Below are positions 34,005 to 43,535 of a DNA stretch of 44,427 nucleotides, piece after piece. The stretch's first letter is position 1. Each line of letters starts with the position of its first letter. Origin of the DNA: Chitinophagales bacterium. GTDB lineage: Bacteria > Bacteroidota > Bacteroidia > Chitinophagales > JADIYW01. The stretch is from the NCBI GenBank assembly GCA_023957215.1, contig JAMLHH010000024.1:1-44427 (forward strand), given 5' to 3'. The notes beneath the pieces were generated by a model, which worked only from the letters and a program-made list of their open reading frames with translations, made no database searches and was not told where the DNA came from. A program made the position numbers and the translations under genes.

Positions 34005-35072
34005 ATGCACATACTTAAAAGAACGATAAATAATAAATATCTTGTTTTATCTGCAAGTTTGTTCTTCATCACTTTGTGTATTTTTATCTTTTTACCGCCG
34101 GCATGGAATGAAAAGATATTTGGAGAACATATCTATCCACTTGTGAGAGCAGTTTTAAACCGTATCGACTCATGGTTGCCTTTTCCACTTTTTTACATAG
34201 CCCTTCCGATGATGTTATTAGATATATCTTCCATCTCTATTTATTACTTCATCAAAAAGCAAAATGCGAATGCTTTCAAGTATATTTTTAGCTACTTACT
34301 CAGTATAGCTATACTTTTCTTTTGGATGTGGGGATTTTTTTATCATTCACCCATTTTGGTAAAACAGCCATCTATCAATCAGATAAAAATGAGAAAGGAG
34401 ACGGTTTTAAAAACTTTTAAAAGAGCTGAAAAGTATAGAAATCTTTTGCAAACCGATAGTATCTCTCCATATCGCTCTAAAGAAATTGTAAAACTGATGA
34501 AAGATTCAAGTGAAGTATGGTTACAAAAAACAATGAAGTTAATGGGGAAAAAATCGCGACCTATCGCAAATGACATCAAGTTTTGGCCACGTGGTTTTTT
34601 GATGAGAAACGGCATCGTCGGAATGTATTTCCCTTTTACCGGCGAATCTACGGTGGACGGAGCCATCCATGCTTTGAGATTTCCAAGTACTGCTTTACAT
34701 GAATTGTCACACAGTATGGGATTTACCAATGAAGGAGATTGTAACCTATTAGCATATCTGGCAGCACAATTTAGCAAAAATCCGTTTGTTCGTTATTCGG
34801 CAGAACTCGAACGAGTCAATGAAGGGCTGTACTTTGTCGCCATGCAGGATACTGTTCTTTATAAGGAGATAAAAGATTCTCTTCCTCAAATTGTGGCTGA
34901 GGATTTACAAAATATTAGAAACTTTCATTCTAAGTATTATGGAAGAATGTCTGAAATGGGCAATTGGGCAAATGACCGGTATCTGAAAACTTTGAGTGGT
35001 GAAAATGGTATCAACGAATATTGGATGTGGGTGCTGAAATTACAAATTTTGGAGGACGAGGGGAAATTATGA
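34005..35072 (+). CDS. DUF3810 putative membrane zinc metalloprotease
   Basis: A 355-residue protein. Three N-terminal TM helices (about 12-32, 55-80, 90-112) are followed by a large extracytoplasmic domain. The motif TALHELSHSMGFTNEGDCN provides HExxH with a downstream Glu, so a gluzincin-type site is likely. RFPSTALHELSH is the most conserved segment of the family. No substrate is known to me. It is transcribed divergently from glpK and converges on tRNA-His. Confidence 0.82.
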   Translation: MHILKRTINNKYLVLSASLFFITLCIFIFLPPAWNEKIFGEHIYPLVRAVLNRIDSWLPFPLFYIALPMMLLDISSISIYYFIKKQNANAFKYIFSYLLSIAILFFWMWGFFYHSPILVKQPSINQIKMRKETVLKTFKRAEKYRNLLQTDSISPYRSKEIVKLMKDSSEVWLQKTMKLMGKKSRPIANDIKFWPRGFLMRNGIVGMYFPFTGESTVDGAIHALRFPSTALHELSHSMGFTNEGDCNLLAYLAAQFSKNPFVRYSAELERVNEGLYFVAMQDTVLYKEIKDSLPQIVAEDLQNIRNFHSKYYGRMSEMGNWANDRYLKTLSGENGINEYWMWVLKLQILEDEGKL

Positions 35073-35144
35073 CCTTATAGAATTTTCGACCTCCTAATAA
35101 TGCTGAAAGTATTTTGATAAATACCAATATGTGCAGAATATAAA

Positions 35145-35179
35145 AACAAGAGGCTATTCTTTTTAAACAGCCTCTTGTT
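35145..35179 (-). terminator. intrinsic terminator after tRNA-His
   Basis: An 11-bp perfect stem (AACAAGAGGCT 35145-35155 with AGCCTCTTGTT 35169-35179). On the minus strand it is followed by a T-rich tail. It lies 3 nt after the tRNA 3' end. It may also serve the convergent DUF3810 gene. Confidence 0.85.
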
Positions 35180-35182
35180 AGA

Positions 35183-35258
<76 letters not shown>

Positions 35259-35342
35259 ATTTGAGCGAGTGCAAAGATATGATTTTTTCATTATAAGCAA
35301 TAGATATTTATAATTTTTTCTATGATACAAATCAATTATCAC

Positions 35343-35350
35343 TATATTTG
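35343..35350 (+). promoter_or_regulatory. asnA promoter -7 box
   Basis: TATATTTG is an exact TAnnTTTG match. Predicted transcription start, about 35353-35357, coincides with the left end of the inverted repeat, so the mRNA should begin with the hairpin. Confidence 0.55.
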
Positions 35351-35352
35351 CA

Positions 35353-35405
35353 TACTTGATTGAAGACTTTTAGAAATACACTTTCTAAAAGTCTTCAATC
35401 AAGTA
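35353..35405 (+). promoter_or_regulatory. perfect 24-bp inverted repeat in the asnA leader
   Basis: Arms 35353-35376 and 35382-35405 are exact reverse complements (left arm begins TACTTGATTGAAG and ends TTTTAGAAA), with a 5-nt loop TACAC. The right arm ends 11 nt before the asnA ATG. As RNA it would be a 24-bp hairpin at the very 5' end of the message. It could stabilise the mRNA, limit ribosome access or be a protein-binding site. No U-run follows, so it is not an intrinsic terminator. Confidence 0.9.
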
Positions 35406-35416
35406 ATAAAAACTAT

Positions 35417-36478
35417 ATGAAGCCAGAAGAAATCAAAACGAAGTTCCCGGGGTTAACATTACCGAAGAACTATCATTCAAGTTTGGATGCCCTACACACA
35501 GCACATGCTTTTCAACAAATTAGAAGCTTCATTCACCTCAATCTCGAAACGGAATTGGATTTGCATAGAGTAAGTGCACCTCTTTTTGTCGAACAAGGGA
35601 CCGGTATCAATGATGATTTGAATGGAGTTGAAAAACCAGTTGCATTTGGAATAAAGGAGTTGGGGACGACGAGAGCCGAAGTCGTTCAGTCTTTGGCAAA
35701 ATGGAAACGTCTCGCTCTTAAAAAATATGACATTCCAATAGGTGAAGGTATCTATACGGATATGCATGCCATACGACCCGATGAAACACCGGATAGCATA
35801 CATTCCATTTTTGTGGATCAGTGGGATTGGGAACAAAGAATTTCAGAGGATCAAAGAAATTTAGAATTTTTAAAAGATACTGTCAAAAAGCTATACTATA
35901 TACTTTTACGTGTGGAAAAACTTATCCATAAACAATATGGTATAGACAGAAAACTACCCAATAAAATTCACTTTATACATTCGGAAGAATTACTTCAGCT
36001 TTATCCGAATTTGACACCAAAAGAACGTGAATTTGAAATCACTAAAAAATACGGCGCAGTCTTTATTATAGGTATCGGTTACGAACTATCAAATGGAGAG
36101 CCGCACGACGGTCGTTCTCCGGATTATGATGATTGGAGTACTGTCAACAGTGAGGGTTATTTTGGTCTCAACGGAGATATTTTGGTTTGGCATCCGATTT
36201 TGGAATGTGCTTTTGAAATATCCTCTATGGGTGTTCGCGTGGATAAAAATTCTCTTCATAACCAACTTGTCATCAAGGATAAAACTGAAAGAGAAAAATT
36301 AATATATCACCGTCAGTTGTTAAATGATCAATTGCCTCTGTGTATTGGAGGCGGAATTGGACAATCTAGAGTAGGAGTGTTTTTTCTTAACAAAGCCCAT
36401 ATCGGTGAAATAAGTGTTGGTATTTGGTCTGAAGAAATGCGGGAAATCTGTAACGAAAATGGTATCTACCTATTGTAA
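35417..36478 (+). CDS. asnA: aspartate-ammonia ligase
   Basis: A 353-residue AsnA, a class II aminoacyl-tRNA-synthetase-like enzyme that makes asparagine from aspartate, ammonia and ATP. Visible are LHRVSAPLFVEQGTGINDDLNGVEKPV, DMHAIRPDE, VDQWDWE, DYDDW, and the motif 3-like CIGGGIGQSRVGVFFL. The ATG at 35417 matches the family N-terminus; a TTG at 35360 in frame would read through the hairpin and is rejected. The stop codon directly abuts that of mgtE, with no spacer between the convergent genes. Confidence 0.97.
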   Translation: MKPEEIKTKFPGLTLPKNYHSSLDALHTAHAFQQIRSFIHLNLETELDLHRVSAPLFVEQGTGINDDLNGVEKPVAFGIKELGTTRAEVVQSLAKWKRLALKKYDIPIGEGIYTDMHAIRPDETPDSIHSIFVDQWDWEQRISEDQRNLEFLKDTVKKLYYILLRVEKLIHKQYGIDRKLPNKIHFIHSEELLQLYPNLTPKEREFEITKKYGAVFIIGIGYELSNGEPHDGRSPDYDDWSTVNSEGYFGLNGDILVWHPILECAFEISSMGVRVDKNSLHNQLVIKDKTEREKLIYHRQLLNDQLPLCIGGGIGQSRVGVFFLNKAHIGEISVGIWSEEMREICNENGIYLL

Positions 36479-37867
36479 TTACAGCAAAGTGCCTTTTAGT
36501 ATAATAGCGGCGATAGTAAAATAAATAATCAATCCCGTTACGTCCACAAGTGTTGCTACAAAAGGGGCAGATGAGGTGGCAGGGTCAATTTTTATTTTTT
36601 TCAGTATCATAGGAATTAAAGAGCCCATCAAGGTTCCCCAAAGGACAATTCCTATCAATGATGAGAAAATAGTCAAGGCGATTAATAGCCAATGTTCTCC
36701 ATAATCATACCAGCCCATCTGTTGCCAAATAGTGATTCTTACAAACCCGATAAATCCCAATATAATACCCAGCACCAAACCGGATAAAAATTCTCTTCTA
36801 ATGACAAACCACCAGTCTTTTAAAGAAATCTCCTTTAGAGCTAAAGCTCTGATAATCAACGTGGCTGCTTGCGAGCCACTATTTCCGCCACTTGATATAA
36901 TCAAAGGTACAAATAAGGCCAATACAACTGCCGTAGCAATCTCATCTTCAAAATAGCCCATGGCAGTGGCGGTCAGCATCTCACTTATAAATAAGATAAT
37001 CAACCAAGTTGCCCGTTTTTCGGTTAGTGTAAAAAAGTTCGTTTTTACGTATGGATAATCCAATTTCTCCACCCCCCCAAATTTTTGTATGCCTTCTGTT
37101 TCGATATCCTCGGCTGCATCCATGATATCATCCACTGTCACGACTCCTATCAGTTCCATTTCTTCATTGACGACCGGCATCACCACTCTGTCATATTCTT
37201 TAAACTTATGGATTGCTTTTTCAATCGTGTCATTCACAATGAGATAGACAAAATCGCCATCCATCAATTCTTTGATATTCGTATCAGGCTCGTTCAAGAC
37301 TAACCGCCTTACCTGTATGTCATCTATCAATTTATTGTCCTCATCAACGACATAAATAACATTGACCGCCACCGAATCCTTGAAATTTCTTCTCAAATAC
37401 TCTCCGGCTTCTTCTATTGTCATGTTTTCATGTACTGTAGCAAAGTCGGTATCTATTAATCTTGCCACGCTATCTTCCGGGAATCCCAAAAAATCTTGTG
37501 TTTCTAATTTATTGCTATAGCTAAGATAATTTAGGTATTTACTTCGTTCAAAATCATTGAGTCCCGTGAAAAAAGATGTCCTGTCATCACTACTCAACTG
37601 GTTTAATATAAAAGATGCCGTATGTTTAGGCAAGTTTTTAATCAACTTATACTGAATCAAAAAATCGAAATACGAAAACACACTAATCTGCGTATCCTTC
37701 GGGAGCTGCTTATACGTTTCCAACGCATTCTCATAAGGAATCACATCTAATACTTGGGCAATTTCTGCCGGGTGTACATTTTCCTTCTTCTTATCAAAGA
37801 GTGAAAAAATATCAAAGCCTTTTTCCCAGTCTATATCTTTTATTTGCTCTTGAATATTATTCATCAT
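36479..37867 (-). CDS. mgtE: MgtE-type magnesium channel
   Basis: A 462-residue MgtE. It has an N-terminal superhelical domain (HPAEIAQVLDVIP; about 1-130), two CBS domains (about 135-255; VARLIDTDFATVHENMTIEEA, VNDTIEKAIHKFKEYDRVVMPVV), the plug helix, and five TM helices from about residue 285 with the conserved FVPLIISSGGNSGSQAATLIIRALAL pore segment. It conducts Mg2+ into the cell and is gated by cytosolic Mg2+ bound to the N and CBS domains. Two consecutive ATG codons (37867, 37864) start it. Confidence 0.96.
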   Translation of the reverse strand: MMNNIQEQIKDIDWEKGFDIFSLFDKKKENVHPAEIAQVLDVIPYENALETYKQLPKDTQISVFSYFDFLIQYKLIKNLPKHTASFILNQLSSDDRTSFFTGLNDFERSKYLNYLSYSNKLETQDFLGFPEDSVARLIDTDFATVHENMTIEEAGEYLRRNFKDSVAVNVIYVVDEDNKLIDDIQVRRLVLNEPDTNIKELMDGDFVYLIVNDTIEKAIHKFKEYDRVVMPVVNEEMELIGVVTVDDIMDAAEDIETEGIQKFGGVEKLDYPYVKTNFFTLTEKRATWLIILFISEMLTATAMGYFEDEIATAVVLALFVPLIISSGGNSGSQAATLIIRALALKEISLKDWWFVIRREFLSGLVLGIILGFIGFVRITIWQQMGWYDYGEHWLLIALTIFSSLIGIVLWGTLMGSLIPMILKKIKIDPATSSAPFVATLVDVTGLIIYFTIAAIILKGTLL

Positions 37868-38005
37868 TCCCTTTTAAGCAGCCATCAAAAACATTTCTAT
37901 TCCATACCGTTGCTCACGTTGTTAAAACTTTGCAAAGGTACAAACATCTGACCTTTAATAAAACACTACCTAATCATATTTACAAATATGGTAATTGATT
38001 TAGGT

Positions 38006-38029
38006 GTGACCCTGGTGGGTCGTCTTTTT
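38006..38029 (+). terminator. terminator-like hairpin in a gene-poor stretch
   Basis: GACCC (38008-38012), loop TGGT, GGGTC (38017-38021), then GTCTTTTTG. It resembles an intrinsic terminator for plus-strand transcription, but no plus-strand gene ends nearby. The rest of 37868-38184 shows no gene. Confidence 0.35.
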
Positions 38030-38184
38030 GTCTATCCATCTTGAGCCGATATCTAATATTGCATAGGCATATTGTAAATCGTTGAACTAAGCCTTTTCTC
38101 TCGTCTCAAACAATTGGTTTAAGGTTGAAACCTTGGAATATCCACTCCTTAATTCTTTTTTAATGCAATTTGTTTGTTTCAAAT

Positions 38185-38400
38185 TTAACATAGTACTTTA
38201 CTTAAGTAAATTTCCTTTAGCAAGTGTCCATTAAGCCTAATTTCTTTATATGTGATTTTATTATCACTCTTTAATAAAATGAGGACTCTTAATTTTAGTG
38301 AACTATTATAATTAGTAGTCAATTGTTTTGAGTGATTAAGCTCTTTCATACTCTCTTGAATGATAATTCTACGTTGCATTCCCATGCATTCAAAATACAA
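38185..38400 (-). pseudogene. possible transposase N-terminal remnant (IS630-like)
   Basis: A 71-codon frame whose middle reads ESMKELNHSKQLTTNYNSSLKLRVLILLKSDNKITYKEI (positions 14-52). Its form, a leader helix, then LKLRVLILLKSD and a helix-turn-helix start, recalls IS630-type and related transposases. The reading stops before the rest of the helix-turn-helix and no DDE domain follows. I regard it as a degraded fragment. It could alternatively be a chance frame. Bases 38401-38519 hold nothing recognisable. Confidence 0.35.
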
Positions 38401-38519
38401 TTAAGATAGGTAGAGTAAAAGTTAAAATGGCATGATAAGCCTAAAGAACCTTTCATTTTACTAACGAAAACAATATTTTGTGAGGACATAAAAACTTTTA
38501 AACAGTAAAAGTATATAAT

Positions 38520-38984
38520 ATGAAAAAAGTCATGTGGATTGTCACAATTTTGGTGATACTTATTTCGGTAGGTATTTTCAGCTTTTATTATTTTGGCTAT
38601 TACCAAAAATCAGAGCTGACCGGTATAGTGATTGCTTTTGCCGAAAAAGGTACTTTTTACAAAACTTATGAAGGCGAGGTGAAAATAAAATCCTTTGAAA
38701 AGGTGGAAGACCAGTCCTCAAAAACAGAACTGTTTAAGTTTTCGGTGGAAAAAAAAGACGAGGATGTGATAAATATGCTGAAAGAAGTGATGTTGAGCGG
38801 AGATGAAGTCCGGATGGAATTTATACAGCGACATGCCAAGTTTTTTTGGCGCGGAGATACCGAATTTTTTATCAAAAGGGTCAGTATAATGCCCAAAGTG
38901 GAAGAAAAATCAGATGATAATGATGTTCAAGAAGATAGTATCCCCGATGAAATCTATTCACCTGATGAAGAAATGATAATATAG
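38520..38984 (+). CDS. membrane-anchored hypothetical protein next to smc
   Basis: A 154-residue protein with one N-terminal TM anchor (residues 4-28, MWIVTILVILISVGIFSFYYFG). The compact domain after it contains GTFYKTYEGEVKI and a helix followed by HAKFFWRGDTEFFI. A highly acidic tail ends it (SDDNDVQEDSIPDE). The KTYEG core recalls a conserved Bacteroidota envelope protein of unknown role. It stands 51 nt before smc and may share its transcript. Confidence 0.7.
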   Translation: MKKVMWIVTILVILISVGIFSFYYFGYYQKSELTGIVIAFAEKGTFYKTYEGEVKIKSFEKVEDQSSKTELFKFSVEKKDEDVINMLKEVMLSGDEVRMEFIQRHAKFFWRGDTEFFIKRVSIMPKVEEKSDDNDVQEDSIPDEIYSPDEEMII

Positions 38985-39035
38985 TATCGAATTGCTTATT
39001 TTATTTGTAGAAAGTAGTATTTTGCCGACTAATCT

Positions 39036-42000
39036 ATGCGATTAACAAACGTTGAGTTAAAAGGATTTAAGAGCTTTGCTGATAGGACGATTATTAATTT
39101 TAATCAAAATGTCACAGGTATCGTCGGTCCTAACGGATGTGGGAAATCGAATGTGGTAGATGCTATCCGTTGGGTGCTTGGAGAGCAAAAATCCAAAACT
39201 TTGCGTTTGGAAAAAATGGATAATATCATTTTTAACGGTACCAAAGACAGACACCCGGCTAATATTGCTTCGGTCTCTATGACCTTGGAAAATACCAAAA
39301 ATATCTTGCCCACAGAATATGGAAGTATCACCGTCACACGAACCATCAGTCGTGACGGCAAAAGTGAATATCTACTTAATGGAGTGGCATGTCGTCTGAA
39401 AGATATCAAAGATTTGTTTTTGGATACCGGTATCAGTACAGATACCTATGCGATTATCGAGTTAAAAATGATAGACGACATCCTCAATAACGTGGACAAA
39501 GCACGTCGGGGACTGTTAGAGCAGGCAGCAGGAATTTCTAAATATAAAACAAGAAAAAAAGAGACCTTATCTAAGTTGAATAATACAGAAAGTGACTTGA
39601 CGAGAGTGGAAGATTTACTGTATGAAATCAATAAAAGTTTAAAAGGTCTCGAGTCACAAGCTCGTCGAGCAAAAAGGTATAAGGTTCTCAAAGAGGAGTA
39701 TAAAGAGCTGACTTTACAGTTGAGTTCGTTTGAACTGATGGATATCAATGAGACAACACAAAAACAACTCAAAGAAATTCAAAATAAGCAGGATGAAATT
39801 GTCAGAATAGAAACAGCGATTACTTTATTGGAAGCAGATTTGCAAAAGAATAAATTGCTGATTGAAGAAAAGGAAAAATTACTTTCTGACGAACAAAAAG
39901 CTTTGAACCGGTTGATGAATATCATTCAGGAAACCGAAAAAAGTATAGAGCTTTTCAAGCAAAAAGAGCAATTCCAAAAGGATAGAAAGTTTCAATTAGG
40001 AAGAAATGTCGATGACCTGAAATCAAAGATGACTTTTGTACAGCACGAAATCAAAGATATCTCACAAGAAACTGAAAAAATACAGGCTGAAAACTTGCCA
40101 CTCAAAGAAAAATTAGAACAGGAAAAACAACTCATAGAAGAAAGACGCAATAGCAATTTACAACTTCGTGAACAGTTGCAAAATGCAGAATCGCAGTATC
40201 GGAATATCGAGCAAAAGATTTTCCAAATGGAAAAGACTTTAGCAGTCAAGCAGTCTGAATTGGAAAACCAACTGAGATACCAAAAGCAATCTCATTCTGA
40301 AAATGAAGAAAGAGAGAGGCAGCTTGAAAAAATCATAGAAGAAGTCGGCACTTTTGAGTCAAAAATTCAAAAACAGACACAACTTCTGACAGATATTGAG
40401 CAAAAGGAAGCGGATAATATCCTACAGATAGAAAGTTTGGAAAAAGACTTGGAGCTGAAAAGGGAAAAGTTAACGGAAATCAACCGTTCTTTGGATGCGA
40501 AGAAAAACGAACACAAACTGACTAAAAATATGGTGGATAGTTTGGAAGGTTTTCCGGAAGCCATCAAATACTTGAAAAAGAGTGCAGAGTGGTTAAAAAA
40601 CAGCCTTTTACTTTCTGATATTATTTATTCCGAAGAACAATATCGAGCAGCCATCGAAACAGTCTTGCAACCCTATTTAAACAGCTTCGTTGTAGATACC
40701 TTTGATGATGCGATGCGCGGTATTCATTTATTGCAAAGTGTCGGAAAAGGCAAGGCGGCATTTTTGGTTTTGGAGATGTATAATCAAGACCAAAAGACAC
40801 ACAAGAATCAACTTCCGGAAGGAATGATACCTTTATCCGAAGTGGTAGAATCTGATGATTTATACAAACGTCTGATTCAGCAATTATTAAACGGTATCTA
40901 TATTGCAAAAAATGATTTCGATTTAGAACAATGGGAAATACCGTCTGATTTTTCAGGACAAATCGTTTCTTCTAACGGTCATTTGCTCAAATCTCCATTA
41001 CAAATTTCGGGTGGTTCGGTAGGATTGTTTGAAGGAAAACGTTTAGGTCGTCTGAAAAACTTGGAAAAGCTTGGAAAAGAAATCGAAAGCTTGGAGAAAG
41101 AAGTTTTGGAACATAAAAAAACAGTCCAAGACATTCAGGTACAATTGACTTCGCTGAGAAATCAATCTTATAAAAAAACGATAGAAAGAGAACGTCGCGA
41201 AGTAGTGGAAATGGAAAAATCTTTGGCTTCTAAAAAATCACGTATCGAAAGTTTTAAGGAAATCGTACAAAAGAATCGTGACAGACAGAATGAAGTGCAA
41301 GCGAATGTGAAACGCATAGAAGCTGAACTTTTACCACTCAAAGAACAAATCGCAGACTCAAGTTCTGAATTGCAAAAGATGAAGGAAAATACTTCTTCTA
41401 TCGATAAGGTTTTTAGAGATGCATCAGATGGTTTTAGTCAAATGCAACAAGCTTATAATCAGCAGCATATTTTTTATATCCAACAAGAAAATAAAGCTAA
41501 ATCTCTAATCGAAAAACAAAGCTTTAAAACCAATCAGTATGAAGACTTTGTCAAGCAGACAGCACTTTACACTGAAGAGATAGAATCTATAGAGAAAAGC
41601 AATCTTGAGTTAGTAGATAAGATAAAGAAACAGGAAGAAGCTCTTTTAGAATTATTTTCAAAAAGAGAAACATTGGCCTCTGCACTCAATAAAAAAGAAG
41701 AAGGTTTTTTTGTGTTGAGAAAAGGTGTGCAAACGATAGAAAACAACATCAGAGAAAATGAAAAACTCAGAAGAGTAGAAGAGGAGCGTATTCAAAAAAT
41801 CAAAGATGATTACAATCAGCAAAAAGTACGTCTCAATGTCCTGAAAGAAAAACTTTCTTACGAGTTTAATATTGATTTGGATGACTTTTTAGAAGAACTA
41901 AAAGAACCTGAAACAGATAAGGAAACTTTAAACGCTCGTTTGGACAAAGCGAAAAAACAACTTTCTCAGTTTGGAGAAGTCAACCCGATGGCAGAGGAAG

Positions 42001-42575
42001 CTTACGATGAAATGAAAGAGCGTTTTGAATTTATCACGGCTCAAAAACAAGATCTTGAAGATGCAAAAGTCAGTTTGCTCAAAACAATTCATGAAGTAGA
42101 TACTGCTGCAAAAGGGCAGTTTTTGGAAACTTTTGCCGAGGTGAGAGAAAACTTTATCAAGGTGTTTAGAAGTATGTTTACCAAAGATGACAATTGTGAT
42201 TTAATTATCGTCGATCCGGAAGATATTTTGGAGTCAGATATAGAAATTACTGCAAAACCTAAAGGGAAACGGCCTCAAAGTGTCAATCAGTTGTCCGGTG
42301 GTGAAAAAACTTTGACAGCACTTTCATTGCTTTTTGCACTGTACTTGTATAAACCTGCACCTTTCTGTATTTTGGATGAAGTGGATGCACCCTTGGATGA
42401 TAACAATGTCGGGAAATTCAATAATGCCATTCGAGAGTTTTCACAAAACTCGCAGTTTATCGTAGTCACTCACAATAAATCTACAATGGCAGAGGTAGAT
42501 ACCATTTATGGTGTGACGATGGCAAAACAAGGTATCTCAAAAGTGGTCCCTGTGGATTTTAGCCATCTCAATTAA
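39036..42575 (+). CDS. smc: chromosome segregation protein SMC
   Basis: A 1179-residue SMC ATPase, the core of bacterial condensin. Walker A GPNGCGKSN lies near residues 32-40. Long coiled coils (about 165-500 and 680-1010) flank a hinge (about 510-660; EGFPEAIKYL, AAIETVLQPYLNSFVVD, GGSVGLFEGKRLGRL). The C-terminal head has the signature LSGGEK at 1086-1091 and Walker B CILDEVDAPLDD around D1114. It folds and disentangles sister chromosomes. scpA and scpB are not in the window. Its stop shares bases with the stop of convergent folP. Confidence 0.98.
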   Translation: MRLTNVELKGFKSFADRTIINFNQNVTGIVGPNGCGKSNVVDAIRWVLGEQKSKTLRLEKMDNIIFNGTKDRHPANIASVSMTLENTKNILPTEYGSITVTRTISRDGKSEYLLNGVACRLKDIKDLFLDTGISTDTYAIIELKMIDDILNNVDKARRGLLEQAAGISKYKTRKKETLSKLNNTESDLTRVEDLLYEINKSLKGLESQARRAKRYKVLKEEYKELTLQLSSFELMDINETTQKQLKEIQNKQDEIVRIETAITLLEADLQKNKLLIEEKEKLLSDEQKALNRLMNIIQETEKSIELFKQKEQFQKDRKFQLGRNVDDLKSKMTFVQHEIKDISQETEKIQAENLPLKEKLEQEKQLIEERRNSNLQLREQLQNAESQYRNIEQKIFQMEKTLAVKQSELENQLRYQKQSHSENEERERQLEKIIEEVGTFESKIQKQTQLLTDIEQKEADNILQIESLEKDLELKREKLTEINRSLDAKKNEHKLTKNMVDSLEGFPEAIKYLKKSAEWLKNSLLLSDIIYSEEQYRAAIETVLQPYLNSFVVDTFDDAMRGIHLLQSVGKGKAAFLVLEMYNQDQKTHKNQLPEGMIPLSEVVESDDLYKRLIQQLLNGIYIAKNDFDLEQWEIPSDFSGQIVSSNGHLLKSPLQISGGSVGLFEGKRLGRLKNLEKLGKEIESLEKEVLEHKKTVQDIQVQLTSLRNQSYKKTIERERREVVEMEKSLASKKSRIESFKEIVQKNRDRQNEVQANVKRIEAELLPLKEQIADSSSELQKMKENTSSIDKVFRDASDGFSQMQQAYNQQHIFYIQQENKAKSLIEKQSFKTNQYEDFVKQTALYTEEIESIEKSNLELVDKIKKQEEALLELFSKRETLASALNKKEEGFFVLRKGVQTIENNIRENEKLRRVEEERIQKIKDDYNQQKVRLNVLKEKLSYEFNIDLDDFLEELKEPETDKETLNARLDKAKKQLSQFGEVNPMAEEAYDEMKERFEFITAQKQDLEDAKVSLLKTIHEVDTAAKGQFLETFAEVRENFIKVFRSMFTKDDNCDLIIVDPEDILESDIEITAKPKGKRPQSVNQLSGGEKTLTALSLLFALYLYKPAPFCILDEVDAPLDDNNVGKFNNAIREFSQNSQFIVVTHNKSTMAEVDTIYGVTMAKQGISKVVPVDFSHLN

Positions 42576-43432
42576 CGGTTTTTTTCTAAAGCCAAGTACA
42601 TTTCGATGGTTTCCTTGGCTTCTTTTACATCGTGTACACGCAAGATATTAGCGCCTTTTGAAAGTGCATGCATATTGAGAGCAATAGTTCCGGTCAAGGC
42701 TTCCTGTGGTGAAGATTGGAGTGTTTTCCAAATCAAAGATTTTCTTGAAACACCTATTAAAATAGGATGAGAAAGAACGCTTAAAACTTCCAAGTTTTGC
42801 AATAATTCAAAATTTTGTTCAGTCGTTTTACCAAAACCAATACCCGGATCTATAATGATATCTTTTATACCGTAACTGATTGCTTTGTCACACTGTCTTT
42901 TTAGTTGCTGGATGACTTCTTGCATCAAGTTGTTGTAGTGTGGTTGGATTTGCATGGTTTCGGGCGTGCCTTGAATATGCATTAAAATATAAGGTGCACG
43001 ATAACGTGCTGTCACTTCAAAAATCTTTTCATCTATCGTTCCTCCACTGATATCATTGATGATATCTGCTCCTTTTTCCAAACAAGCTTCTGTCACTTGA
43101 CTGTGATAAGTATCTATGGAAATGAGTGTTTGTGGAAACGATTTTTTGATGGCTTCTATGACCGGAATTAACTTTTTGATTTCGTCATCAGGATGACTAA
43201 CCGGTGTCCCCGATCGGGTCGTTGTCGCACCTAAATCAATGATAGCTGCACCATCATGTACATCTTTTTCTACTTGTAAAAGTGCTTTTTCAAAATCAAA
43301 ATATTGTCCACCGTCGAAAAAGGAATCTTGTGTCAAATTGACTACACCCATGACCATCGGAGTACGGAGTGAAATCAAGTTCCCTTTGCAATTGATACTA
43401 AATTCCTTATAACAAAGGTCTTGATTTTGCAT
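42572..43432 (-). CDS. folP: dihydropteroate synthase
   Basis: A 286-residue TIM-barrel enzyme that joins p-aminobenzoate to dihydropterin pyrophosphate in folate synthesis. Visible motifs: MGVVNLTQDSFFDGG (loop 1), DLGATTTRSG (loop 2, varying from the usual GGESTRPG), DIINDISGG, PYILMHIQGTPETMQ, DPGIGFGKT, ILIGVSRKSLI and RVHDV. These changes from the textbook loops are modest and the ligand residues are kept. The start at 43432 lies 7 nt from a minus-strand TACTTTTG box (43440-43447), so its mRNA is probably leaderless. Confidence 0.96.
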   Translation of the reverse strand: MQNQDLCYKEFSINCKGNLISLRTPMVMGVVNLTQDSFFDGGQYFDFEKALLQVEKDVHDGAAIIDLGATTTRSGTPVSHPDDEIKKLIPVIEAIKKSFPQTLISIDTYHSQVTEACLEKGADIINDISGGTIDEKIFEVTARYRAPYILMHIQGTPETMQIQPHYNNLMQEVIQQLKRQCDKAISYGIKDIIIDPGIGFGKTTEQNFELLQNLEVLSVLSHPILIGVSRKSLIWKTLQSSPQEALTGTIALNMHALSKGANILRVHDVKEAKETIEMYLALEKNR

Positions 43433-43439
43433 GATATAT

Positions 43440-43447
43440 CAAAAGTA
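43440..43447 (-). promoter_or_regulatory. folP promoter -7 box, near-leaderless
   Basis: Read on the minus strand as TACTTTTG, an exact TAnnTTTG match ending 7 nt before the folP start codon. The -33 region is AT-rich without a clear TTTG. Confidence 0.45.
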
Positions 43448-43535
43448 CGGTTTTAATTGACTTGGTAAAAATAGATCATGGTACTTGATAGTAAAAGATA
43501 GTTAAGATAAATTTTTATTATAAAGAAAATATATC

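Noticed and set aside
35360..35416. Upstream in-frame TTG start for asnA
   Set aside because: It would translate the arms of the inverted repeat and add 19 residues not expected for AsnA; the ATG at 35417 gives the family N-terminus.
37868..38000. Magnesium-sensing riboswitch ahead of mgtE
   Set aside because: The leader between mgtE and the gene-poor stretch shows no M-box-like conserved elements or strong stems by eye.
39104..40908. Several minus-strand frames of 65-108 codons
   Set aside because: They are shadows of smc, which is continuous and conserved over the whole interval.
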